A stretch of DNA of 64,000 nt from Rhizobiaceae bacterium (GCA_014238155.1 JABABQ010000067.1:62001-126000), one strand, 5' to 3'; positions 44,609 to 52,859 are shown, numbered from the stretch's first letter. Numbers and translations: made by a program. Notes: generated from the sequence alone by a model not told the origin.

Positions 44609-45781
44609 TTAGTAGGCCATTCCGCGCGCCGATACGGGCCAGACGGATTCAACTTTGCCGTTACGAACTCCCACATACCAGTCATGTATGTTGCAAGTCG
44701 GATCACAGTGGCCGGGCACGAGCTTCAGCTTGTCATTAACTTTCAGCGCGCCGTTGTCGTCTTGAACCACGCCGTGTTCGTCGGAACATTTGACATATTC
44801 AACATCATCGCGTCCATAGATGAATGGCAAACCGCTATCGACAGATTGTGCTTTCAAACCAGCATCAACAATCGCCTTATCGGTCTTTGCATGTGACATC
44901 ACGGATGTGAGAATGAAAAGCGCATTTTCCCATTCACCCTGGTCAATGCGTTTGCCGTCCTTGTCCAGAATTCGCCCGTAATCGGCATCCATAAAGGCGT
45001 ACGAACCGCACTGCAATTCGTTGTAGACGCCCGAATTACTCTCAAAATAATAAGAGCCGGTACCTCCACCACTGACCAGTTCACAGCTAATGCCCTGAGC
45101 CTCCAGACCGCGCACGGCGTCTTTCACCATATCGATTGCAACCTGCAGCTTGGCTTCACGATCTTCATACTTGTCAAGGTGCTGCATCGCTCCCTGATAG
45201 GCTTGAATTCCAGTAAATTTCAGTCCCGGTGCAGCTTCGATAAGACGGGCGATATTTACCACATCCTGGGTCGATGAAACGCCACACCGACCAGCACCAC
45301 AGTCGATTTCAATTAAACATTCCAGAGTCGTGTCATGTTGCTGTGCCGCAGCCGACAAATCATCAACGTTTTCAGCATCATCAACACAAACGATTATGCG
45401 AGAACCGAGTTTCGGCAGTCGGGCCAACCGGTCTATTTTGGTGAGATCGCGCACCTGGTTCGAGACCAGAACATCCTTGATACCACCGCGAACGAAGACT
45501 TCAGCTTCACTGACTTTTTGACAGCAAACACCGATCGCACCGCCAAGTTTTTCTTGGAGTTTTGCAACATCCACCGATTTGTGCATCTTACCGTGGACCC
45601 GATGGCGCATGCCGTGGTCTTTAGCGTAATCGCCCATTTTCTTGATGTTGCGTTCCAGGGCATCGAGATCCAGAATCAGACAAGGCGTTTGAATGTCTTG
45701 TTCACTCATGCCGGGTTTGGCTGGAATGTTAAAACCAACTTCGAATTCGGTGTTTCCGGTCATTGTTTCAAAAGCGGACAT
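44609..45781 (-). CDS. bhcC: beta-hydroxyaspartate aldolase BhcC
   Basis: A 390-residue PLP enzyme of the D-threonine aldolase/DSD1 family (alanine-racemase-like fold). The N-terminus DIQTPCLILDLDALERNIKK leads to RVHGKMHKS, in which K65 is the expected Schiff-base lysine. The C-terminal beta domain carries VPGHCDPTCNIHDWYV, with the histidine and cysteine that hold the divalent metal. In the cycle it condenses glycine and glyoxylate to (2R,3S)-beta-hydroxyaspartate. It lies 17 bases after bhcB, with AAGGA before its ATG. Confidence 0.92.
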   Translation of the reverse strand: MSAFETMTGNTEFEVGFNIPAKPGMSEQDIQTPCLILDLDALERNIKKMGDYAKDHGMRHRVHGKMHKSVDVAKLQEKLGGAIGVCCQKVSEAEVFVRGGIKDVLVSNQVRDLTKIDRLARLPKLGSRIIVCVDDAENVDDLSAAAQQHDTTLECLIEIDCGAGRCGVSSTQDVVNIARLIEAAPGLKFTGIQAYQGAMQHLDKYEDREAKLQVAIDMVKDAVRGLEAQGISCELVSGGGTGSYYFESNSGVYNELQCGSYAFMDADYGRILDKDGKRIDQGEWENALFILTSVMSHAKTDKAIVDAGLKAQSVDSGLPFIYGRDDVEYVKCSDEHGVVQDDNGALKVNDKLKLVPGHCDPTCNIHDWYVGVRNGKVESVWPVSARGMAY

Positions 45782-45798
45782 AGGAGTTTCCTTTCAGA

Positions 45799-46752
45799 TT
45801 AGGACTGCATCCAGGGCAGTTTTTCGAGATCGACATTGCCACCGGTGATGATCAATCCAACACGCTTTCCGGCAAAGACTTTTTTGTTTTTCAATATGGT
45901 TGCCAAAGGCACTGCGCTTGACGGTTCCATGACGATTTTCATGCGCTGCCAGATGAGAAACATAGCATCGACGATTTCCTCTTCGGACGCCAGTAGAATA
46001 TCGCTGACATGATTACGGACGAAGTGCCAGGTGAGATCTTTCAGCGGCACTTTCAATCCATCGGCCACCGTAACCGGTGCATCATCGGCGATGATGTGAC
46101 CTGCTTTAAACGAGCGGCAGGCATCATCAGCCTGTTCGGGTTCTGCAGCGAATATTTTTGTCTCGAGCGAAACGTTTGACAATGACAGGCAAGTTCCCGA
46201 AATCATCCCGCCACCGCCAATCGGAGCGACCACGGCATCCAGCGGACCCACATCTTCATGCAATTCCAATGAACACGTGCCCTGCCCGGCAATCACGCGC
46301 GGGTCATTATAAGGGTGGACAAAGTCGGCGCCTGATTCAGCAACGACTTCAGCAAATACCTGCTCGCGCGAAGTGGTGCTTGGCTCACATTCCACGACGG
46401 TTGCGCCATAGCCACGCATGGCTTGTTTCTTCGCCTCTGGCGCGGTGCGTGGCACCACTACCGAAGCCGGGATTCCCCGACGTCCAGCCGCATAGGAAAG
46501 GCACAGACCATGATTGCCAGATGAATGCGTGGCAACGCCTTTGGCAGCCTGTTCATCTGACAAGCCAAAAACTGCATTGGAAGCACCGCGCGCCTTGAAT
46601 GCCCCGGCTTTTTGCAGGTTTTCGCATTTGAAATAGAGTTCGGCACCGGTCAAATCGTTCATAAATTGCGACGTCAGAACCGGCGTGCGGTGAATGTAGG
46701 GGGCGATGCGCTGGCGAGCAGACAGGACATCATCAAAGGTAGGAATGATCAT
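45799..46752 (-). CDS. bhcB: beta-hydroxyaspartate dehydratase BhcB
   Basis: A 317-residue fold-type II PLP enzyme of the serine racemase/threonine dehydratase family. K53 in KAGAFKARGASNA is the PLP lysine, SSGNHG (78-83) binds the substrate carboxylate, and PIGGGGMISG (177-186) holds the phosphate. In the cycle it dehydrates beta-hydroxyaspartate to iminosuccinate. I chose the ATG of MIIPTFDDV; an open extension of 57 codons upstream runs through the 29-bp gap into bhcA and reads as non-protein. It sits between bhcA and bhcC in the operon. Confidence 0.92.
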   Translation of the reverse strand: MIIPTFDDVLSARQRIAPYIHRTPVLTSQFMNDLTGAELYFKCENLQKAGAFKARGASNAVFGLSDEQAAKGVATHSSGNHGLCLSYAAGRRGIPASVVVPRTAPEAKKQAMRGYGATVVECEPSTTSREQVFAEVVAESGADFVHPYNDPRVIAGQGTCSLELHEDVGPLDAVVAPIGGGGMISGTCLSLSNVSLETKIFAAEPEQADDACRSFKAGHIIADDAPVTVADGLKVPLKDLTWHFVRNHVSDILLASEEEIVDAMFLIWQRMKIVMEPSSAVPLATILKNKKVFAGKRVGLIITGGNVDLEKLPWMQS

Positions 46753-46781
46753 CGGTTCAATTACCTGTTCAGTTGCCGGAC

Positions 46782-47981
46782 TTATGCGGCGGCCTGTTGA
46801 GTTAGGTTTGCTGCAACGTCGTTGTGGCGAAAAAAGTCCTGTGCAGCAGCAACTCCGGAACCCGCCTTGATTGGGAAGTTGAGATCCAACATGGTCATTT
46901 CCGCCGCACACAGTCCAGCACAAACCATGACATCTGTCAGCATGCCCAAATGACCGATGCGGAAGACCTTCCCGGCAACTTCTCCCAATCCGACGCCAAA
47001 TGCGACGCCGTATTTATCTGCCGCGTGGGTGACAAATCCAGTGCCATCAAAACCCTTTGGAACCACTATGGCGCTGACCGTATCAGAATAAAGATCGGGT
47101 GACTGGGCACATAGATGGAGCCCCCAGGCTGAAACGGCTTCGCGGACCCCCTGAGCCAACCTGTGGTGGCGGGCAAATACGTTATCCAAACCTTCTTTTT
47201 CGAGCATTGCGATGGCGTGATTGAGACCACGGATCAACTGCAAAGGTGGCGTATAGGGAAAGCCACCATTGGCATTGGCCTTTAACATATCGCGAAAATC
47301 GAAGAATGTGCGTGGCAGTTTGGCGGATTCCATCGCCGCAATCGCTTTTTGGCTAACCCCGAGAATGGCAAGGCCAGCAGGCAGCATGAAGCCCTTCTGT
47401 GAACCGGCGATGGCAATGTCTACGCCCCATTCATCCATGCGGAAATCCATCGATGCGATAGAGCTGACACCATCAACCAGCAGCATTGCTGGATGGTTTG
47501 ATGCGTCCAGCACATCACGGACCGCGGCGATATCAGATTTTACACCAGTAGCAGTCTCGTTATGGGTGACCATAACCGCCTTGATGTCGTGATCCTTGTC
47601 ACCCTGCAGAGCCGATGAATAGGCATCCAGTGGAACTCCTTGTCCCCAGGGCGCCTCAACAACAATTACTTTCAAACCATGACGCTGGCACATGTCGATC
47701 CAACGATGGGAGAACATGCCCCAGCGTCCAATAAGTACCTTGTCGCCTGGTGAAAGTGTGTTGGTAATCGCTGCTTCCCAGGCACCAGTTCCGGTAGAGG
47801 GGAATATCAGGCTCTCGCCGGTTTCCGTTTTCAAAATTCTTTTCACACCTGACAGAGCTGGCAGGAACATCTCAACAAAATTGCTGGAGCGGTGATCGAT
47901 CGTGGCATAATCGATGGCACGGCGCAGTTCATCCGGCATATTTGTCGGGCCGGGAATAAAGACAGGGTTCTGCGTAGACAT
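46782..47981 (-). CDS. bhcA: aspartate-glyoxylate aminotransferase BhcA
   Basis: A 399-residue class V aminotransferase. FIPGPTNMP at the N-terminus, STGTGAWEAAITN for PLP-phosphate contact and K196 in GSQKGFMLP are the serine/alanine-glyoxylate aminotransferase hallmarks. In the cycle it transaminates glyoxylate with aspartate to glycine and oxaloacetate. It is first in bhcABCD, with GAGGT before the ATG, and is divergent from bhcR. A ureidoglycine-glyoxylate aminotransferase activity (PucG is a relative) is a possible side role given the adjacent purine genes, but the operon context favours BhcA. Confidence 0.93.
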   Translation of the reverse strand: MSTQNPVFIPGPTNMPDELRRAIDYATIDHRSSNFVEMFLPALSGVKRILKTETGESLIFPSTGTGAWEAAITNTLSPGDKVLIGRWGMFSHRWIDMCQRHGLKVIVVEAPWGQGVPLDAYSSALQGDKDHDIKAVMVTHNETATGVKSDIAAVRDVLDASNHPAMLLVDGVSSIASMDFRMDEWGVDIAIAGSQKGFMLPAGLAILGVSQKAIAAMESAKLPRTFFDFRDMLKANANGGFPYTPPLQLIRGLNHAIAMLEKEGLDNVFARHHRLAQGVREAVSAWGLHLCAQSPDLYSDTVSAIVVPKGFDGTGFVTHAADKYGVAFGVGLGEVAGKVFRIGHLGMLTDVMVCAGLCAAEMTMLDLNFPIKAGSGVAAAQDFFRHNDVAANLTQQAAA

Positions 47982-48101
47982 TTCATTTACCTCGTAGCTG
48001 GCAGGCGGTTGACCTCAACAACATGCAGCAATCAAGGTTTTTTTTCAATTTTTTCAAAAAAGTTTTTCATTTTGGGTTCAAAAGTGTAACCTACTGTAAT
48101 T

Positions 48102-48123
48102 GATGAGAAATTGATTTTTCATC
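48102..48123. promoter_or_regulatory. candidate BhcR operator, 22-bp palindrome
   Basis: The 22-bp segment has nine-base arms, GATGAGAAA and TTTTTCATC, around TTGA, with one mismatched pair. It lies in the bhcA/bhcR intergenic region. IclR-type regulators bind such symmetric AT-rich sites, and BhcR is known to act at the bhc promoter in Paracoccus. Its AGAAATTGAT core (48106-48115) recurs inverted at 48160-48169. Confidence 0.5.
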
Positions 48124-48154
48124 CTTGGCAAGTGATTATCTTCATTTTCGACGA

Positions 48155-48167
48155 GGATTATCAATTT
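48155..48167 (-). promoter_or_regulatory. shared 13-bp motif, bhcA/bhcR copy
   Basis: On the minus strand the sequence is AAATTGATAATCC, one base from the copy in the hiuH/puuE promoter. It overlaps the inverted second copy of the AGAAATTGAT core at 48160-48169 and lies just before the bhcR start. Confidence 0.45.
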
Positions 48168-48177
48168 CTGCCAGACA

Positions 48178-49026
48178 ATGACAAGGAACAGCATTTTGAC
48201 TGAATATGAATCCAGAAAACGGGGCCGTCCCCGTTCGTTCCATTCAAAAACTGAAGCGACGATTGTTCAGTCAGTCGACAAGGCCATAACGTTGTTGAAA
48301 GTTGTGTCGCAAGGCACTGGTCAATCGCTCTCGGAGCTGTCCGAATTGTCGGGCCAGCCTGCTGCCAGCGCCTATCGTGCTTTGGTGACGCTGCAAAAAC
48401 ACGGCATGGTGAGTTTCGACGAAGATGCACAATTGTGGCAGGTCGATGTTGAATCCTTCAGGATTGGCAGTGCGTTCCTTGCCAATACTAATATGGTCGA
48501 ACAGGCCCGGGCCGTGATGACCTCCTTAATGTCGGAAACTGGCGAAACCACCAATCTCGGCATAATTGCCGGCGACGAGGTGGTCTTTCTCAGCCAGGTG
48601 GAAACCCATGAACCAATAAGGGCCTTTTTTCGGCCCGGCACTCATGGATCCATTCATGCTTCCGGTATCGGCAAAGTTCTGTTCGCTTTTCGACCGGAAA
48701 ATCAAGCAGCCCAGTTGGCTAAATCCATCAGTCTCGTCCGGTTTACCGAAAACTCGATTATGACGACAGAAGAATTGTTGCAAATGAGATTGGAAACACT
48801 GAAACAAGGATTCTCCGTCGACGATCAGGAACGCACAATGGGCATGCGCTGCATTGCCGCCCCGATCTTCAACAGCTTTGGTGAAGCGGTATCGGCAATA
48901 TCGATTTCCGGTCCAACGGTGCGAGTGAATTCTGGCCGGATCGAAGTATATGGAGAAAAGGTCAAAGTTGCCGCCGATGCCATCACCCGCAATATCGGTG
49001 GCAAGATAAATACATTTGAAGCGTAA
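48178..49026 (+). CDS. bhcR: IclR-family regulator BhcR
   Basis: A 282-residue IclR-type regulator. After a basic leader (ESRKRGRPRSF) the winged helix spans about residues 35-90 (ITLLKVVSQGTGQSLSELSE, PAASAYRALVTLQKHGMVSF), followed by the IclR effector domain with FRPGTHGSIHASGIGKVLFA, which lines the ligand pocket. Divergent placement before bhcABCD matches BhcR of Paracoccus, a glyoxylate-responsive activator of the cycle genes. The ATG used gives the full leader; no strong ribosome site is seen. Confidence 0.9.
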   Translation: MTRNSILTEYESRKRGRPRSFHSKTEATIVQSVDKAITLLKVVSQGTGQSLSELSELSGQPAASAYRALVTLQKHGMVSFDEDAQLWQVDVESFRIGSAFLANTNMVEQARAVMTSLMSETGETTNLGIIAGDEVVFLSQVETHEPIRAFFRPGTHGSIHASGIGKVLFAFRPENQAAQLAKSISLVRFTENSIMTTEELLQMRLETLKQGFSVDDQERTMGMRCIAAPIFNSFGEAVSAISISGPTVRVNSGRIEVYGEKVKVAADAITRNIGGKINTFEA

Positions 49027-49154
49027 GATAAGAACGCTTTGATCGCACGATGCAATCAGCGGGCCGGCTGCTGTCTCAACATAGGCTGGTTATGTTGTTG
49101 GGGTCATTTAAACCGAAGTTTCCAGTGCAAGTTTGCTAATCAGTGAATGAGGAA

Positions 49155-49229
49155 TGGTGGGCGATACTGGGATTGAACCAGTGACCCCTACAATGTCAAT
49201 GTAGTGCTCTCCCGCTGAGCTAATCGCCC
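49155..49229 (-). tRNA. tRNA-Val (GAC)
   Basis: The minus strand folds as a 75-nucleotide tRNA with encoded CCA. The acceptor GGGCGAT pairs with ATCGCCC, the D-arm reads GCTCAGCGGGAGAGC, the anticodon stem CTACA/TGTAG encloses TTGACAT with anticodon GAC, and the T-loop is GGTTCAATCCC. GAC decodes GUC, so this is a valine tRNA. Confidence 0.95.
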
Positions 49230-49344
49230 GTCCATCAAACGGTTTGCCGGAAAATAGAGGTCCAGCAAGGTCCGGGAAGCCTCAAAAGTAAATTCAAAGC
49301 CGAAGCGCATACACCACATTTGCGGGGTCTACGTCAACTGCAAG

Positions 49345-49366
49345 ATTATCGAGAATCATCGATAAT
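49345..49366 (-). terminator. hairpin downstream of cpdR
   Basis: ATTATCGA and TCGATAAT form a perfect eight-base-pair AT-rich stem with a six-base loop ten bases after the cpdR stop. There is no clear T-run, so it may only stabilise the transcript end. Confidence 0.35.
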
Positions 49367-49376
49367 GTGCAGTTTG

Positions 49377-49736
49377 TCAGGCCGCCAGCATCTTTTCGAC
49401 TTCGTTGACCAGATCCCGCAAATGGAATGGCTTTGAGAGCACCTTGGCGTCTTTGGGCGCATCTGACTCCGGATTGAGAGCAACGGCTGCAAATCCGGTA
49501 ATAAACATCACCTTCAAATCGGGATCCAGCTCGGTGGCTCGGCGGGCTAATTCGATACCGTCCATTTCCGGCATCACGATGTCGGTCAGCAACAGGGTGA
49601 ACGGTTCCTCGCGCAACCGCTCATAAGCGCTCGCACCATTGTCATAGGAAATAACGTCATAACCAGCATTGGCCAGCGCCTTGGCCAAAAAGCGGCGCAT
49701 ATCATTATCGTCTTCTGCCAGGAGAATTTTATTCAT
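49377..49736 (-). CDS. cpdR: single-domain response regulator CpdR
   Basis: A 119-residue receiver domain without an output domain. The phosphoacceptor is D52 (LLLTDIVMPEMDG), with acidic residues 9-10 (AEDD) and K102 (LSKPFH) completing the pocket. The sequence, including VMFITGFAAVALN, is that of CpdR, which in its unphosphorylated form takes ClpXP to the cell pole and promotes degradation of cell-cycle regulators in Caulobacter and rhizobia. The chain ends MLAA, an alanine pair of the kind ClpXP recognises. It is divergent from the N-formylglutamate amidohydrolase gene, an arrangement common in Rhizobiales. Confidence 0.92.
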   Translation of the reverse strand: MNKILLAEDDNDMRRFLAKALANAGYDVISYDNGASAYERLREEPFTLLLTDIVMPEMDGIELARRATELDPDLKVMFITGFAAVALNPESDAPKDAKVLSKPFHLRDLVNEVEKMLAA

Positions 49737-49965
49737 GCTTTTCCCATAATTTGGATTTCATTCGTATCTTCACGCGGCGACATAAACAGTGAAGATAGCG
49801 ACGATTGGCCAATCAATTGCAACTCTGCCTCTGTTTACACACCATTTAAGTAAATATCGAATAAACAACAGGGAAATCACTTTCCAGAAACCACCCCGTG
49901 AACGGCTGGACAGTTGGCTGACCAACTGACACAGTTGGTGCAGCATCAAACGGGTAAAATCAGAT

Positions 49966-50859
49966 TTGGACAACGTCGAATTCGGCACCGAAGAATATCC
50001 ACCATTTCGCTTGCATAGTCCCGCGGATCAACGGGTTCCGTTCGTTTTCAATTCGCCACATAGCGGGCGAAAATACCCGATCAGCTTTTTGAAAGCGTCC
50101 AGTCTTTCTGCTCTGGACATTCGACGTTCAGAAGATGTTTTTGTTGACCAGCTATTCGCCGGTGTGGTGGGGCTTGGCGCGCCTCTGCTGGCAGCAGAAT
50201 TTCCGAGAGCCTGGTTGGATGTCAACCGTGAGCCCTACGAACTCGATCCCAAACTATTCAATGAATCGCTGCCGGCACATGCCAATTGCCGCTCCATTCG
50301 AGTTGCCGGCGGTTTAGGAACCATACCCCGGTTGGTTGCAGAAAACGTGCAGATTTATCGGAAACGACCGTCTCTTCCTGAAGCCATTTGGCGGATCGAA
50401 AATGTCTATCGCCCTTATCACGAAACCCTGCGGGGCTTGATGGCAAAGTCTTCGGTAATGTTTGGCTATGCGGTATTGGTGGACTGCCATTCGATGCCGT
50501 CAAGCGGTGCGCGCAATGAGGGGCAAAACCGGCCAGACATTATTGTTGGCGACCGGTATGGAACGTCCTGTGACGGAGACATTAGCCGTTCCATCATGCG
50601 TCAGTTCGCCGATCGCGGCTACACCGTCGCCAGAAACAAACCGTATGCGGGTGGGTTTATCACCGAACATTATGGACGCCCGCTCAAAGGCCTCCATGCC
50701 GTTCAAATCGAAATCAACAGAGGCCTGTATGTCAACGAGAAAACACTGGAACCGACAGTTGGTTTCTCTGCTCTTTCTCAAGATATTACAGCGATTGTGT
50801 CACAAGCGATGAGTTTGCCGGACTCGGGCTTTTACGGCCAGTCAATGGCTGCTGAATAA
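49966..50859 (+). CDS. N-formylglutamate amidohydrolase
   Basis: A 297-residue metal-dependent amidohydrolase of the HutG (FGase) family. FVFNSPHSGRKYP near residue 26 and VLVDCHSMPSSG near 167 carry the expected histidines, with an acid in VQIEINRGLYVNE. The family removes formate from N-formylglutamate, the last step of one histidine-degradation route, but isolated copies like this one in Rhizobiales have no hut genes around and may deformylate other acids. The only in-frame start is TTG, with no strong ribosome site. The next gene, hisN, follows after 17 bases. Confidence 0.88.
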   Translation: MDNVEFGTEEYPPFRLHSPADQRVPFVFNSPHSGRKYPISFLKASSLSALDIRRSEDVFVDQLFAGVVGLGAPLLAAEFPRAWLDVNREPYELDPKLFNESLPAHANCRSIRVAGGLGTIPRLVAENVQIYRKRPSLPEAIWRIENVYRPYHETLRGLMAKSSVMFGYAVLVDCHSMPSSGARNEGQNRPDIIVGDRYGTSCDGDISRSIMRQFADRGYTVARNKPYAGGFITEHYGRPLKGLHAVQIEINRGLYVNEKTLEPTVGFSALSQDITAIVSQAMSLPDSGFYGQSMAAE

Positions 50860-50876
50860 TCTAAAAAAATCTGACC

Positions 50877-51677
50877 ATGTCACTTCCTTCTGCTGCCGAA
50901 CTTACCCAATTTATTGACCATCTTTGTGATGGCGCAGCTGCTGTAACCTTGCCACTTTTTCGATCAAAACTGGACGTTTCCAACAAACTTACCGATGATT
51001 TTGATCCGGTTACGGAAGCTGATCGTCGCGCGGAATCAATCATTCGGGATTTGCTGGAAAAACAATTTCCCGACCATGGAATTATTGGCGAAGAATACGG
51101 CGCCGTTCGAAGTGAAGCCCGTTATCAGTGGATCATCGACCCTATCGATGGCACCAGAGCATTTATTTCGGGATTGCCAGTCTGGGGCACGCTGGTCGGC
51201 CTGTATGAAAATGGCAAGCCGATTGCCGGAGCAATGGACCAACCGTTCACCCGAGAGCGATATCTGGCGATTGAAGGCAAAACACATCTGCGCGTCGATG
51301 GCGGCCAGCCGATGCAGCTCAACACCGGCTCGGTCACCGAACTGAGCCAGGCGATATTAATGACGACATCGCCTCATCTGCTGACCACACCCGCTGAAAC
51401 AGCGTATTTTGATGTCGAGCGGCAGGTCAAACTGTTTCGCTATGGCTGCGACTGTTACGCATACTGTCTGCTGGCGGCTGGCCAGGTGGACCTGGTGATC
51501 GAATCCGGTCTCAATATATATGACATTGCCGCCCTGATACCCATCATCGAAGGGGCGGGTGGCATGGTAACCAGCTGGTCGGGAGGAGAGGCTTCAAAGG
51601 GTGGCTCAATTCTGGCCGCCGCAAATGCTGGAATCCATCAACAGGCTATGGAGTTGTTAAACAAACGCGACGCCTGA
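50877..51677 (+). CDS. hisN: histidinol-phosphatase (inositol-monophosphatase family)
   Basis: A 266-residue lithium-sensitive-phosphatase-type enzyme. Metal ligands lie in DPVTEADRRAE (about 43-53), IIGEEYG (E72/E73) and WIIDPIDGTRAFISGLPVWG (about 85-104), with a C-terminal NIYDIAALIPIIEGAGG. The GTRAFISGLPVWGTL wording is characteristic of HisN, which removes phosphate from L-histidinol phosphate in histidine synthesis. It directly follows the N-formylglutamate amidohydrolase gene and its stop abuts the convergent hydrolase gene. Confidence 0.92.
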   Translation: MSLPSAAELTQFIDHLCDGAAAVTLPLFRSKLDVSNKLTDDFDPVTEADRRAESIIRDLLEKQFPDHGIIGEEYGAVRSEARYQWIIDPIDGTRAFISGLPVWGTLVGLYENGKPIAGAMDQPFTRERYLAIEGKTHLRVDGGQPMQLNTGSVTELSQAILMTTSPHLLTTPAETAYFDVERQVKLFRYGCDCYAYCLLAAGQVDLVIESGLNIYDIAALIPIIEGAGGMVTSWSGGEASKGGSILAAANAGIHQQAMELLNKRDA

Positions 51678-52649
51678 TCAAATTTCGGTGCCTGGTACAA
51701 AAGCATCAAAAGCCGCAAGAAACTGCTCCCGATACAAATCGCGCTCCTGCAGCAATTCATGTCTGGCACCGGAAACGGTCAAGAACGCTCCGGAGCGCAT
51801 ATTTCTGCCGAACAGTTCCACTGCGCTGGGCGAAACAATTGGGTCGTTGCCAGCTGCAACCAGCAAAGTCGGAATTGAAATTGAGTTGGAATAACCGGGG
51901 CTGTTGACGCGGGCCATTGCCCGGCAGGCTGCAAAGGTCCAGGAGATCGTCGGATGGCTGATGGCCAAATCCTCGTGAGATTCGATAATGTTTCGGTTGC
52001 GATCAAATCGCTCTGTATCTGAGGTCAGATTGTTCGACAAAAATTCTTTTTGATTTTCGGGACTGCGATCGCGAGCCAGATTAATCCGACCCAGGCCGAT
52101 AAATGTCAGCGCGCCAAGAATGCTCTGCAACCTGGGCTGACTGACCGGCAATCGATTAAGGGCAAGCAAAGGCGCCGCCAATACAATGCGGCGAATGCGG
52201 TTGGACAAGGCCGGTGCCGCCAGCAGGGCAACCAGACCTCCGGTGGAATGGGCCAAAATATAATGTGGCGGCTTGCAGTCCGGCAGGGCAATCTCGGTCA
52301 GAATGGACTCAAAATCGCTCAGATACTGATTGAAATTTTCCACATGGCCTTTTTTGGGATCACGCAACAGGCGCTCTGAACCACCCTGCCCGCGCCAGTC
52401 AAATGTCAGGACACCAAAGCCACGCTGACGAAGGTCCTGAACAGTCTCGAAATATTTTTCGATACATTCTGTGCGACCGTGCAGAACGATGACGGTGCCT
52501 TTTGACGGATGTTGCAACGTATCCCAGCGGGCGAAGCGGATCCTGACCTTATCCGGCGTGGTGACGAAGCCGGTTCTTGCGCCTTCGGGGATCGGATTAT
52601 CCCCCGTGGCAAACAGATGGTCCATTGGTGCTGAGTCGACAAAAGTCAT
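51678..52649 (-). CDS. alpha/beta hydrolase, lysophospholipase (PldB)-like
   Basis: A 323-residue serine hydrolase. VIVLHGRTECIEKYFET forms the oxyanion hole region, TFDWRGQGGSERLL follows strand 4, LAHSTGG holds the nucleophile serine, and the triad acid and histidine are in AAGNDPIVSPSAVEL and GARHELLQER. This matches the PldB/monoacylglycerol-lipase group that acts on lysophospholipids or monoglycerides. I chose the ATG of MTFVDSAPM; an in-frame ATG 26 codons upstream adds a non-family leader. It is convergent with hisN with no gap. Confidence 0.88.
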   Translation of the reverse strand: MTFVDSAPMDHLFATGDNPIPEGARTGFVTTPDKVRIRFARWDTLQHPSKGTVIVLHGRTECIEKYFETVQDLRQRGFGVLTFDWRGQGGSERLLRDPKKGHVENFNQYLSDFESILTEIALPDCKPPHYILAHSTGGLVALLAAPALSNRIRRIVLAAPLLALNRLPVSQPRLQSILGALTFIGLGRINLARDRSPENQKEFLSNNLTSDTERFDRNRNIIESHEDLAISHPTISWTFAACRAMARVNSPGYSNSISIPTLLVAAGNDPIVSPSAVELFGRNMRSGAFLTVSGARHELLQERDLYREQFLAAFDAFVPGTEI

Positions 52650-52740
52650 AGTCGCCCTGCTACCTGCTTGGTTACAATTGCTCAAGCAAAATCGCGCTGT
52701 CGCCTCCGTTTCGCTGACCAGTGACACCTTGAATTGAACA

Positions 52741-52859
52741 CAGGTGGACCCATATCAATAAGGCAGAGGCCATAAATGGCTCTGCAGCGGCAACCGGCAT
52801 CGTCCCAAGGAGATGCAGCGCCGTAGATTATCAGTCATCGCTCCAAAGAGGATAACAAG
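52741..52859 (+). promoter_or_regulatory. candidate ROSE-type RNA thermometer in the hsp20 leader
   Basis: The region just before the small heat-shock gene contains a strong upstream hairpin at 52763-52785 (GCAGAG/CTCTGC and CCAT/ATGG arms) and, directly before the start codon, UCGCU (52838-52842) followed after six bases by AGGA (52849-52852), the ribosome site. ROSE elements pair a conserved UYGCU with AGGA through a G-G mismatch, so ribosome access opens on heating. Both parts fit. Rhizobial ibpA-type genes are the classical hosts. Confidence 0.55.

Noticed and set aside
46752-46923. Longer BhcB with a 57-codon N-terminal extension
   Set aside because: The extension overlaps bhcA out of frame, is cysteine- and arginine-rich without family resemblance, and the internal ATG matches the family start.
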